A stretch of DNA of 10,423 bases, taken from assembly GCA_030430835.1 (NCBI GenBank), contig JAUIKJ010000065.1, forward strand, positions 1-10,423, read 5' to 3'. This DNA is from Candidatus Hydrogenedentota bacterium. GTDB taxonomy: Bacteria; Hydrogenedentota; Hydrogenedentia; Hydrogenedentales; JAEUWI01. Both the position numbers and the translations under genes were made by a program. This document shows, piece after piece, positions 1 through 6,200 of the stretch. Numbering within the stretch: position 1 is the first letter of the stretch; every line of letters begins with the position of its first letter. The notes below the pieces were generated by a model, which worked only from the letters and a program-made list of their open reading frames with translations, had not been told where the DNA came from and ran no database searches.

Positions 1-302
1 ACAACGAACTCGGACCCTGCGTCTGTCCCGATTCGGCTCAGGATCAAGGCATCGGCGGCGAAGGCGAGGGTGCAGGCGAGGGCGAGGGCGAGGGAGAGGG
101 AGAGGGCGAAGAGGGAGAGACCGAAGGCGAGCCGATCGTTGATGGCGAATCGGAAGGTGAGGGTGAAGCAGAGAAGAACGGCTTTCTCGGATGCGGAGGC
201 AGCGCCCGCGATGGCGCGCTTCCGGGGGATATATTGACCCTGCTTTCCCTGGCTGCCGTGCTTGCCTGGACCGCACGACGGCGCCACCAGTGCCTTGACT
301 GA
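1..302 (+). CDS. C-terminal end of a surface/secreted protein with Glu-Gly repeat and sorting-like tail (5' truncated)
   Basis: The open frame runs from base 3 to the TGA at 300-302, giving 99 residues; the start lies outside the window. It begins with a Cys-containing stretch (GPCVCPD), then a low-complexity Gly-Glu region, a short acidic spacer and a second small Gly-Glu patch. The end is tripartite: a Cys/Gly spot (FLGCGGS), a hydrophobic helix (about DILTLLSLAAVLAW) and a basic cluster (ARRRHQ). This layout is that of C-terminal protein-sorting signals (GlyGly-CTERM, GC_trans_RRR and similar), which retain a protein in the inner membrane until a dedicated processing enzyme acts. The acidic repeat would be a flexible stalk between the missing ectodomain and the anchor. 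Similar tails occur, from memory, on many secreted proteins of Hydrogenedentota. The ectodomain function cannot be told from this fragment. Confidence 0.8.
   Translation, partial: NELGPCVCPDSAQDQGIGGEGEGAGEGEGEGEGEGEEGETEGEPIVDGESEGEGEAEKNGFLGCGGSARDGALPGDILTLLSLAAVLAWTARRRHQCLD
57..131 (+). repeat. Hexanucleotide GGCGAG-type tandem repeat encoding (Gly-Glu)n
   Basis: Imperfect tandem copies of a 6-base unit (GGCGAG, with GAA, GGA and GGT variants) in frame inside the first gene, interrupted once by a GGT GCA pair and once by a doubled Glu. A shorter patch follows at about 150-176. The purine-rich coding strand and 6-base unit mean slippage would change stalk length without breaking the frame. 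Synonymous variation between copies suggests the array is not freshly expanded. Confidence 0.85.
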
Positions 303-310
303 TCACCGCC

Positions 311-755
311 CTATTGGCACGCTGCTCTTTCCGAAACTGAGCGTGTTGTTCGGCTAGGCACGACGAAGTCGGCCGGGCCGGTGTTGGATGCGACGATGTT
401 GACGCGCACCCAGAAACTCAGCAACACCTCCGAGTCCACGGGCACCTTCACCATCTGGCTGGTCGATTCGGTGGCCGCCTGCTTTGTATAGCCACCGAAA
501 CAGGCGGCGTTGCCGGCGGGGGGCGGCAGCACGGTGAAGTCGCTGTTCTCCATGCTGGCGACCGCCTGGATCAGGTCTCGTCACACACTGGAAGTCTCGC
601 TCCAGTTGGCGTTCGGACTGCCGCCATCGAGCAGAATGTCGTTGCCGCTACATTCCGTGACCGCAGGTGCTCCGTCGCTCCCGCAAAGGCGGGCTGGGCC
701 AAAAACAGCGCGGCAACAAACCGATCAAAGACCTACCACCGGACTGCATGTTCAT
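311..755 (-). pseudogene. Decayed exported protein gene (signal peptide plus beta-sandwich-like segment)
   Basis: On the minus strand an ATG at 755-753 follows an AGAGGA ribosome site and starts MNMQSGGRSLIGLL. One base appears lost near 714. In the next frame the text continues AALFLAQPAFAGATE, which completes a normal signal peptide with an AxA cleavage site. A second lost base near 670 moves into the frame APAVTECSGNDILLDGGSPN, which ends ETSSV and then a TGA at 583-581. The same frame continues through MENSDFTV, NAACFGGYTKQ and VPVDSEVLLSFWVRVNI to a TAG at 313-311. The pattern 'LLDGGSPNANWSE ... CFGGY ... SQMVKVP ... LLSFWVRV' resembles the jelly-roll, carbohydrate-binding-like domain found in secreted proteins of this type of genome (recalled, not searched). 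Three lesions in about 450 bases indicate a dead gene. Clustered assembly indels are the alternative, but the neighbouring genes are intact. Confidence 0.65.
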
Positions 756-912
756 CGTTCCTCTACCGAACGGTGACGGGACGTTCCAACGCACCCCCAC
801 AGAAAGACAGGTGCGCTCGAAAAAACAGCGCTTCGTTTCAGTTCGATACAATCTATAGAAACCATTTTTGTCACTGAATTTGCGCCACGCCGCGCGGGCA
901 TCCAGGGGGTGT

Positions 913-941
913 TTGTGCCGGATACTTGTGCGACGTATGAT
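913..941 (+). promoter_or_regulatory. Probable sigma70-type promoter for the MBL hydrolase / glycosyltransferase operon
   Basis: TTGTGC at 913-918 and TATGAT at 936-941 are separated by 17 bases. The -10 box matches TATAAT at five of six positions; the -35 box matches only TTG. Transcription would start near 948, about 30 bases before the ATG at 980. The rest of the gap from 756 to 979 shows no open frame with protein-like content. It is somewhat richer in A/T around 830-885, where a promoter for the dead minus-strand gene may have been. Confidence 0.45.
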
Positions 942-979
942 GCCTCCCTTGTACTTTCTCAATTCCTGGATACGTTTTC

Positions 980-1942
980 ATGTCCCTCCCTGACAGCATC
1001 GACATTGTTGAATCGCATTACCTTGGCCCGACGAAGATGTCCGCCTATCTGCTGGTGGAAGGCGATCGCGCCGCGTTCGTTGACAACGGCACACGCTACT
1101 CGGTTCCCTATCTCCTCGAGGCGCTGGCCGCCCGCGGCATGTCGCCGGACCAGGTGGAGTACCTCATCATCACCCACGTGCACTTGGACCATGCGGGCGG
1201 CACCGCCGAGTTGCTGAAGCATTGCCCGCGCGCCACGGTGATCGCCCACCCGAAGGCCGCGCGCCATGTGTGCCGACCGGAGAAACTGGTCCAGGGCGCG
1301 ATCGGCGTGTATGGCGCGGAACTGTTTCGCGAACTCTACGGCGAGATCGAGGAAATTCCCGAGGAGCGCGTGCGCCCGATTGATGATGAAACGGTGCTTG
1401 CCTGGGGCGATCGGCGCCTGCGCTTTTTCAATACGCTGGGCCATGCATCGCACCATTTTTGTATCCACGACGACAAGACGAACAGTGTCTTCACGGGGGA
1501 CAACTTCGGCGTGGGCCGATCAGCGATGCTCCGGCCGGGGCCGCCGGTGTTGATCTGCAGTTGTACCCCGGCGGAGTTCGACGCGGTGGAAGCGAAGAAG
1601 AGTGTGGAGAAGATTGTCGAGACGGGCGCGGAGCGGGCCTATATCGGACACTACGGGGCCTTCACCGATATGGCGCGCGGCGCGGAGCAGGTGCTGCGAT
1701 CCATCGACGCGATGCAGGCGATTCTCGACGACGCACTCGCAGCGGATTGCACGGGACCGGAGCAGGACACCTTTATCTCGGACCGGGTTCGCGCCGCAAC
1801 GGATGAGCAGTTGCAGTGGTGCGGCGTGACGGACCCCGAGTCCGATCGCCGCTGGCTCGATGGCGACCTGATGCTGAACGCGCTGGGCCTGAAGTTTGCC
1901 CTGGCCCGCATCCGGAAAGCGCGGTCCCCCGGCCATGCCTAG
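980..1942 (+). CDS. MBL-fold metallo-hydrolase
   Basis: A 320-residue metallo-beta-lactamase-fold enzyme, expected in the cytoplasm because no signal peptide is seen. The binuclear metal site looks complete: H66-x-H68-x-D70-H71 in the THVHLDHAGG motif, H155 in TLGHASHH, D174 in FTGDNFG and H224 in IGHYGA. This ligand set suggests a glyoxalase II / lactonase / hydrolase-like member rather than an antibiotic beta-lactamase. Flavodiiron oxygen reductases are unlikely because no flavodoxin domain follows. The last ~90 residues form a helical extension with a CGVTDPESDRRW segment. The substrate cannot be told from sequence. The ATG at 980 has no strong Shine-Dalgarno site, but the protein begins immediately with the family's first strand. 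Its 3' end overlaps the next gene by 8 bases, so the two are probably co-translated. Confidence 0.88.
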   Translation: MSLPDSIDIVESHYLGPTKMSAYLLVEGDRAAFVDNGTRYSVPYLLEALAARGMSPDQVEYLIITHVHLDHAGGTAELLKHCPRATVIAHPKAARHVCRPEKLVQGAIGVYGAELFRELYGEIEEIPEERVRPIDDETVLAWGDRRLRFFNTLGHASHHFCIHDDKTNSVFTGDNFGVGRSAMLRPGPPVLICSCTPAEFDAVEAKKSVEKIVETGAERAYIGHYGAFTDMARGAEQVLRSIDAMQAILDDALAADCTGPEQDTFISDRVRAATDEQLQWCGVTDPESDRRWLDGDLMLNALGLKFALARIRKARSPGHA

Positions 1943-3398
1943 GGTTCTCCTCTTCGCCCATGCCAGCCCCGCGTCGTGGGTGGCGTATTACATCAAGGCC
2001 TTTCGCGCAGTCAGTGACCTGCGGGTGGTGGGGCCGCCGCCAGGCGCGGAACAACTCGCGGCCTGGAACCGCGCGAGCCTGGAGCAGGCGGTCCCCACGA
2101 TCGACCATCCGCAGGACCTGAATGCCGACTTCGACCTGAGTGCGACGCTCGGCGCGTGGACACCGGAGGTGGCCATCGGCATCTCGGGCATTGGGGGCGA
2201 CGGTCTCTACCGCCGCATGATGGATCTCTCCTGCCCCACGGCCTATGTCACGGTCGATACCTGGCAGTGCCTGACGAACTATCCGGAAGCGCGGGACTAT
2301 GACTTTGTCTTTTCGGCGCAACGGGAGTTTGTGGCACCCCTCCGCGATACGGGTGCACGCCAGACCCGCTGGCTGCCGCTGGCGGCCGACCTGGATGCGC
2401 ACGCCCCGGCCACTGCTACGGCCACGCACGATATTGCCTTTGCCGGTTCAACGCGCGCACCCGTGCATGCGGCGCGCCGACACCTTCTTGAGGCATTGGC
2501 CGGCCGCTTCGCCCTGTACCATGCGGAGCACGCCTTTGGCACCGCGCTCTCCGAGGCCTTCGCGCGGGGACGCATTGCCTTCAACCATTCCGCCGTGCAG
2601 GAAGTGAACATGCGGATCTTTGAGGTAATGGCCATGGGCCGGCCCCTGCTGACCAACGATGCCGCGACGATCAATGGGCTCAGCGATCTCTTTGTGCCGG
2701 GGGAACAACTCGCGCTGTACCGGGATGAGGACGACCTCATGAAAATGGCGGCCCGGCTGCTGGCGGACGACGCGGGGCGGCAGCGCATGGCCGAAGCGGG
2801 ACAGCGGGAAGTGCGCGCGCGCCACACCTATGCCCACCGGGCCGCCACGATCCTGGATTGCCTGAAGCCGTGGATCGGCTGGAAAACGGATACCGGCGGG
2901 ATCCTCGACTGGCTGCCGCCCGAACCGGGAACCGTGATCGATATCGGCATGGCGCTGCCCGCCTCGAAGCTGGCATTGCACGCCCGCGGTGCGGATCGAT
3001 GCATCGGCATTGCGGGGCCCACCGACGACGCGATGACACGGCGCGGCTCCTACGATGTGGCTTATGCCTGGCCGGGACCGGAAGGGCTGGCGGCGGACAC
3101 GGCCTTCGTTTCGGGCACGCTGCCGCGGGAGTCGGCCCTGGCCTGTGCACATGCCTGCCTGCGGCCGGGCGGCACGCTGCTGCTACACGGCGTGGAGGAC
3201 GGACACCTTGCCGGCACGGATCTCCTCCGCCAGGGATTCCACCTGCGGCGCGTGCGGGACACACCGGAAGGGCGGCACGTCGAAGCACGGCGGCGCAGCC
3301 GTGCGCTGCGCACGATCGCCGACGCACTCTTCACGCGGCTCGCGGTGCCGGAACTGGATCTCCCGGCGCTTATCGCGCGTATCCCCGAGGACTGGTAG
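1935..3398 (+). CDS. CgeB-like family 1 glycosyltransferase with degenerate methyltransferase-like C-terminal domain
   Basis: A 487-residue protein in two parts. Residues 1-310 look like a GT-B glycosyltransferase of the CgeB / Glycos_transf_1_2 type. They contain MPRVLLFAHASPASWV at the N terminus, a PTAYVTVDTW segment (102-111), an IAFAGSTRAP linker into the donor half (167-176) and the signature NMRIFEVMAMGRPLLTN (215-231 region), whose Arg-x-Phe-Glu sits where the nucleotide-sugar is held. Residues ~315-450 resemble a Rossmann methyltransferase: VIDIGMALP (333-341) in the place of motif I, SYDVAYAWP (372-380) and ACLRPGGTLLLHG (407-419) as the late motif. The Gly-rich loop of motif I is lost, so SAM binding is doubtful. 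The start at ATG 1935 is chosen over an in-frame ATG at 1896 because the family-like sequence begins there and the overlap with the upstream stop is a normal 8 bases. Donor and acceptor are unknown. Confidence 0.82.
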   Translation: MPRVLLFAHASPASWVAYYIKAFRAVSDLRVVGPPPGAEQLAAWNRASLEQAVPTIDHPQDLNADFDLSATLGAWTPEVAIGISGIGGDGLYRRMMDLSCPTAYVTVDTWQCLTNYPEARDYDFVFSAQREFVAPLRDTGARQTRWLPLAADLDAHAPATATATHDIAFAGSTRAPVHAARRHLLEALAGRFALYHAEHAFGTALSEAFARGRIAFNHSAVQEVNMRIFEVMAMGRPLLTNDAATINGLSDLFVPGEQLALYRDEDDLMKMAARLLADDAGRQRMAEAGQREVRARHTYAHRAATILDCLKPWIGWKTDTGGILDWLPPEPGTVIDIGMALPASKLALHARGADRCIGIAGPTDDAMTRRGSYDVAYAWPGPEGLAADTAFVSGTLPRESALACAHACLRPGGTLLLHGVEDGHLAGTDLLRQGFHLRRVRDTPEGRHVEARRRSRALRTIADALFTRLAVPELDLPALIARIPEDW

Positions 3399-3404
3399 GC
3401 GCTG

Positions 3405-3446
3405 TTGCATTTCCGGGCGCCATGCTATACTGCGTGGCCGTGGAGG
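3405..3446 (+). promoter_or_regulatory. Extended -10 promoter and Shine-Dalgarno site for the 64-residue gene
   Basis: TGCTATACT at 3423-3431 is a good extended -10 element (TGnTATACT), seven bases into the gap after the glycosyltransferase stop region. A weak -35 candidate, TTGCAT, lies at 3405-3410 with a short 15-base spacer, which extended -10 promoters tolerate. A GGAGG ribosome site at 3442-3446 lies seven bases before ATG 3454. The transcript leader would be only about 15 bases. Confidence 0.45.
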
Positions 3447-3453
3447 CTTAGTG

Positions 3454-3648
3454 ATGCCAACCTATGAGTATCATGCGATTCGGGCGGAGGACGACGTCGA
3501 AAAGTCCTTCGTCGGCGGGGTAATCGTGGCCAAGGACCGCCACGAGGCGAAGGCGAAACTGCGCGAGCACGGCCTGAAGGCGACCATGCTGAAGAAGGCC
3601 CGCGGCATTCTGGCCGTGATCAAGTGGCTCGACGCCGACATCCGCTAG
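3454..3648 (+). CDS. Small stand-alone protein resembling the N-terminal segment of GspF/PilC
   Basis: A 64-residue basic protein beginning MPTYEYHAIRAEDD and containing the pattern VIVAKDRHEAKAKLREHGLK. Type II secretion and type IV pilus inner-membrane proteins (GspF/PilC) start in just this way: MPTFxYxA, then a strand of the type 'G.i.A.s..eA...Lr..Gl'. Here the likeness ends after about 45 residues. A short hydrophobic/basic end (ILAVIKWLDADIR) replaces the usual cytoplasmic helical domain and membrane helices. No frame resumes downstream, so this is either a deliberate mini-protein or an old remnant. ATG 3454 is preferred to GTG 3451 because the GGAGG spacing is better and Met-Pro-Thr is the family start. 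It sits alone between two glycosyltransferases and no other secretion gene is in view. Coding looks real; function is unknown. Confidence 0.72.
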   Translation: MPTYEYHAIRAEDDVEKSFVGGVIVAKDRHEAKAKLREHGLKATMLKKARGILAVIKWLDADIR

Positions 3649-3708
3649 CCCCCCTTCGTGCGCAAATACTTGGGCTCGCCGTGTCCCATTGGTTAGGATG
3701 CGGGGGTC

Positions 3709-4437
3709 ATGCAGCTTTCATTTCTCATTCCCATCTGCAATGAGCGAGATACCCTTGCGCCGCTGGTGCAGGGTATCGCGGATCACGTGGGCGATCATGC
3801 CTTCCGTATCCTCCTGATTGACGACGGCAGCACAGACGGATCCTGGGAGGCGATGTGTGCGCTGCGCGATGCGCACGCATATGTCGACCTTATCCGCTTC
3901 CGGCGCAATCTCGGCAAGACCACCGCGCTCGCGGTCGGCTTCGAGCGCATCGCGGGCGACATCGCCATCACGATGGACGGCGATCTCCAGGACGACCCGA
4001 AGGAAATTCCCCGGCTGCTGGCGAAACTGGACGAGGGCTATGACCTGGTTTGCGGCTGGAAGGAACGCCGGCAGGATCCCTGGCACAAGACCTTCCCGTC
4101 GCGCGTGTTCAACGCCGGTATCGCCAAGGCCTTTGGCCTGCCGTTGCACGACGTGAACACGGGCTTCAAGGCGATGCGCATGAAGGTCGCCAAACAGCTT
4201 CCGATGCGCGGCAATCTGCACCGCTTCATCCCGGTGCTGGCGGCACACTTTGGCCACCGGGTAACCGAGATCCCCGTCGCGCACCATCCGCGGCGCTACG
4301 GCCAGTCGAAGTACGGCTTCTTCCGCATCTTCCAGGGGCTGCGTGATGCAGCCGTGCTGTGGTGGCAGTTGAAAGTACGGCACCGGGCGCCTGCCAAGCC
4401 GGTCATTGACCGCGCATTGATCGGTGAGGCGCCCTGA
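3709..4437 (+). CDS. Family 2 glycosyltransferase, polyprenyl-phosphate sugar synthase type (DPM1/GtrB-like, no membrane domain)
   Basis: A 242-residue GT-A enzyme. It shows the N-terminal strand LSFLIPICNERD, DDGSTDGS (38-45) for the nucleotide, RNLGKTTAL (66-74) and the metal-binding MDGDLQDDP (89-97) with D90-x-D92. DVNTGFKAM (148-156) forms the acceptor side and HHPRRYGQSKYG (192-203) closes the active site. These motifs are typical of enzymes that move a sugar from a nucleotide to undecaprenyl or dolichyl phosphate (DPM1, GtrB, ArnC). Unlike GtrB or ArnC, the chain stops about 40 residues after the last motif and has no transmembrane pair. It therefore resembles the soluble catalytic form and probably acts at the cytoplasmic face of the membrane. 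TTGGGC (3670-3675) and TAGGAT (3694-3699), 18 bases apart, are a weak possible promoter. The sugar is unknown. Confidence 0.9.
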   Translation: MQLSFLIPICNERDTLAPLVQGIADHVGDHAFRILLIDDGSTDGSWEAMCALRDAHAYVDLIRFRRNLGKTTALAVGFERIAGDIAITMDGDLQDDPKEIPRLLAKLDEGYDLVCGWKERRQDPWHKTFPSRVFNAGIAKAFGLPLHDVNTGFKAMRMKVAKQLPMRGNLHRFIPVLAAHFGHRVTEIPVAHHPRRYGQSKYGFFRIFQGLRDAAVLWWQLKVRHRAPAKPVIDRALIGEAP

Positions 4438-4450
4438 TATAAACCCACCC

Positions 4451-4455
4451 GGAGG
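4451..4455 (+). promoter_or_regulatory. Shine-Dalgarno site deciding the BNR gene start
   Basis: A perfect GGAGG lies four bases before ATG 4460. The open frame extends upstream to an ATG at 4424 inside the preceding gene, but that start has no ribosome site and would bury the signal peptide behind twelve extra residues. ATG 4460 is therefore the better start. Confidence 0.7.
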
Positions 4456-4459
4456 TCCG

Positions 4460-5848
4460 ATGAAGCACACCGCGTATGTTGTATGGTCAATGCTCCTGCT
4501 GAGCGTGATGGCGGGGGCCGACGACCCCGAATCGAGTCCGAAGTACCCCGGCTATCAGGGCATCTGGTTCGAGCTGGGACAGAAGGGGGAACATGGCGAC
4601 AAGTACTCGGGCGGTCTCGGCACCTACACGGCGAAGCATAAGCCCATCGCAATCTATTCGAAGGAAGCGAACAAGACCTTTTTCGTCTATGGGGGTGCGC
4701 GGGAAGCACAGCGGCACCTGCTGATCATGGCGTCGGCCTATGACCACGCTACGGGCACGGTGCCCCAGCCCACGATCGTTCTCGACAAGCAAGGCGTGGA
4801 CGATCCGCACGACAATGCGAGTATCGCGATGGATGCCGCGGGGCACGTCTGGGTCTTCGTGAGTGGACGGGGACGCGGCCGGCCCGGCTTCAAGTTTGTC
4901 AGTCGCGCGCCCTACTCGGTCGATGCCTTTGAGGAGGTCGCGGAGGAAGAGTTCACCTATCCCCAACCGTGGTACGCGCCGGATCAGGGATTCATCCACC
5001 TCTTCACGAAATACACGAAGGGCCGGGAGCTCTACTGGAACCACAGTGCGGACGGGCACGACTGGACACCAGACCAGAAATTTGCGGGTATGGGCGGGCA
5101 CTACCAGAACTCCGGCTATGCGCAGGGCACGGTTTACACGGCCTTCAACATGCACCCGGGCGGCAACGTGGATCTCCGCACGAATCTCTACTTTGTCTGG
5201 AGCAAGGACTTTGGCCAGACTTGGGAAACGGTGGAAGGTCAATCGCTGGAAATGCCACTCACCGATCCCCAGTGCGATGCGCTGGTCCGTGATTACCGCG
5301 CCGAGGGGCGGCTGGTCTACATGAAAGACATCGGTCTCGATACCGAGGGCAACCCGGTGATCCTCCATATCACCAGTGCGCATCACATGCCGGGGCCCGA
5401 GGGTGATCCACGTACGTTGACCATCGCACACTGGAAGGATGGCGCGTGGCGCTTTCACGAGTTCGCGAACCCAACGCACAACTACGACATGGGATCCCTC
5501 TACATCGAGGACGACCGCTGGCGCGTGATCGCTCCCGTACTGCCCGGGCCGCAGCCGCTGGGTACCGGCGGCGAGGTCGTCATTCTCGAAAGCAGCGACG
5601 AGGGCGCGCACTGGACCCAGACCCGCCAGGTCACCCGGAACAGCCGCCTCAACCACGGCTATGTGCGGCGGCCGGTAAACGCGCATCCGAATTTCTACGC
5701 GCTCTGGGCCGATGGCAATCCGGACCGGATCTCGCTCTCGCACCTCTATTTTACCAACCATGCGGGCGATACGGTGTGGCGGCTGCCCTATTCGATGGCA
5801 ACGGCAACGGCGCAGCCGGAAGTTGTGCACTTCCCCACCACGCCCTGA
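4460..5848 (+). CDS. Exported BNR_4-type beta-propeller protein (sialidase / polysaccharide lyase-like fold)
   Basis: A 462-residue protein with a signal peptide (MKHTAYVVWSMLLLSVMAGA, likely cut near residue 20), so periplasmic or secreted. The mature chain begins YPGYQGIWFELGQ, the hallmark start of the 'BNR repeat-containing family member' group (Pfam BNR_4). Further family-like blocks are KYSGGLGTY (48-56), FFVYGGA (74-80), DDPHDNASIAMD (114-125), FVSGRGRGRPGF (133-144), TYPQPWY (166-172), GGHYQNSGY (212-220), HNYDMGSLYI (340-349) and NHGYVRRPVN (398-407). Asp-box repeats are visible: a clear SKDFGQTW (248-255), plus SADGHDW and SSDEGAHW. The family has a seven-bladed propeller fold and is related to ulvan-lyase-type PL24/PL25 enzymes and sialidases. 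Conserved His residues in DPHDN and GGHYQ are candidate active-site groups. A role in polysaccharide breakdown is inferred; the substrate is unknown. Confidence 0.88.
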   Translation: MKHTAYVVWSMLLLSVMAGADDPESSPKYPGYQGIWFELGQKGEHGDKYSGGLGTYTAKHKPIAIYSKEANKTFFVYGGAREAQRHLLIMASAYDHATGTVPQPTIVLDKQGVDDPHDNASIAMDAAGHVWVFVSGRGRGRPGFKFVSRAPYSVDAFEEVAEEEFTYPQPWYAPDQGFIHLFTKYTKGRELYWNHSADGHDWTPDQKFAGMGGHYQNSGYAQGTVYTAFNMHPGGNVDLRTNLYFVWSKDFGQTWETVEGQSLEMPLTDPQCDALVRDYRAEGRLVYMKDIGLDTEGNPVILHITSAHHMPGPEGDPRTLTIAHWKDGAWRFHEFANPTHNYDMGSLYIEDDRWRVIAPVLPGPQPLGTGGEVVILESSDEGAHWTQTRQVTRNSRLNHGYVRRPVNAHPNFYALWADGNPDRISLSHLYFTNHAGDTVWRLPYSMATATAQPEVVHFPTTP

Positions 5849-5874
5849 ACGGCGTCAGGGAGTCTCGGGTGGGG
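5833..5874. terminator. Nested inverted repeat between convergent stop codons, possible bidirectional terminator
   Basis: The inner stem CCCTGA (5843-5848) pairs with TCAGGG (5855-5860) around a 6-base loop. The outer stem CCCCACC (5833-5839) pairs with GGTGGGG (5868-5874), and CG at 5841-5842 can also pair with CG at 5866-5867. The TGA of the BNR gene (5846-5848) and the TGA of the minus-strand gene (5855-5857) face each other in the inner stem. No U-run follows on either strand, so an intrinsic terminator of the classical kind is not assured. RNA end protection or pausing is also possible. Confidence 0.5.
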
Positions 5875-6061
5875 CGGCCTGAAATCCCGCGCAACGAATC
5901 ACGGGCAAGACCGGATAGCGCGTGAAGCGGGTGTCCTGGTCCGCCAGCCCGCAGCGCCAATAGGGTGCTCCCCCACGCGGGTGCACCACGACAACCGCAT
6001 GCACGCACCCGCGGCACAGACCCACGAAATCGTCCATAGCGTGGTGTGTCCTTTCGGTCAT
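5855..6061 (-). CDS. Small four-cysteine protein, probably metal-binding
   Basis: A 68-residue protein on the minus strand with four Cys at 16, 19, 37 and 57 in the layout C-x2-C-H ... YWRC ... RYPVLPVIRC-x-GF. This resembles short cysteine proteins of delta-proteobacteria and planctomycete-like genomes (C..C.H ... C.L...D.RF..YP.LPV..C.GF), from memory. The spacing fits a single zinc ribbon. Both protein ends are low complexity, and the core (about 12-61) carries the conservation-like features. ATG 6061 gives the longest form but has no ribosome site. ATG 6037, giving MDDFVGLCRGC, follows an AAAGGA with a long 11-base spacing and may be the true start, which would give a 60-residue protein. 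It converges on the BNR gene with a 6-base gap and diverges from the kinase. Function is unknown; nucleic-acid binding or a redox/metal role are guesses. Confidence 0.68.
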   Translation of the reverse strand: MTERTHHAMDDFVGLCRGCVHAVVVVHPRGGAPYWRCGLADQDTRFTRYPVLPVIRCAGFQAAPPETP

Positions 6062-6200
6062 GGTGTGTCGCCGAATCTGCGCGAAACGCGCGGGTCACTA
6101 CAAAAAACGCTGGGATTATGGCACAATGAAAAGCTGATTATCTCGGGATTGGCGCAGGGATCTGCCGCCGGGTATCGCTCACAAGGATGGATTTCCACGC
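6062..6200. other. Divergent intergenic region between the Cys4 protein and the sensor kinase
   Basis: These 139 bases must hold the starts of both neighbouring transcripts. The stretch 6099-6145 is clearly richer in A/T than its surroundings (ACAAAAAACGC, GATTATGGCACAATG). It contains -10-like hexamers on both strands (CACAAT on plus, CATAAT on minus), but no -35 box at proper spacing convinced me. AAGGATGG at 6182-6189 is a loosely spaced ribosome site for the kinase GTG. Confidence 0.4.

Noticed and set aside
57..176. CRISPR-like repeat array
   Set aside because: The repetition is a continuous 6-base coding repeat without spacers, read in frame as Gly-Glu.
648..962. 104-codon open frame on the minus strand upstream of and into the pseudogene
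   Set aside because: Only its internal MNMQSGGRSLIGLL part is meaningful, as the start of the decayed gene. The upstream part is untypical text, and the downstream part runs out of frame through the signal peptide.
3649..3708. Intrinsic terminator after the 64-residue gene
   Set aside because: There is a C-run (CCCCCCC) right after the stop but no stem of useful length and no T-run.
4487..5830. 447-codon open frame on the minus strand opposite the BNR gene
   Set aside because: It is an antisense shadow caused by high GC and codon bias. The plus-strand protein has a signal peptide, ribosome site and family motifs across its whole length, while the antisense text is Arg/Val/His-rich with no domain pattern.
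6119..6135. Possible sigma54 (-24/-12) promoter starting TGGCAC before the kinase
   Set aside because: TGGCAC is present, but the downstream GC is one base too far away and the TTGC element is missing.
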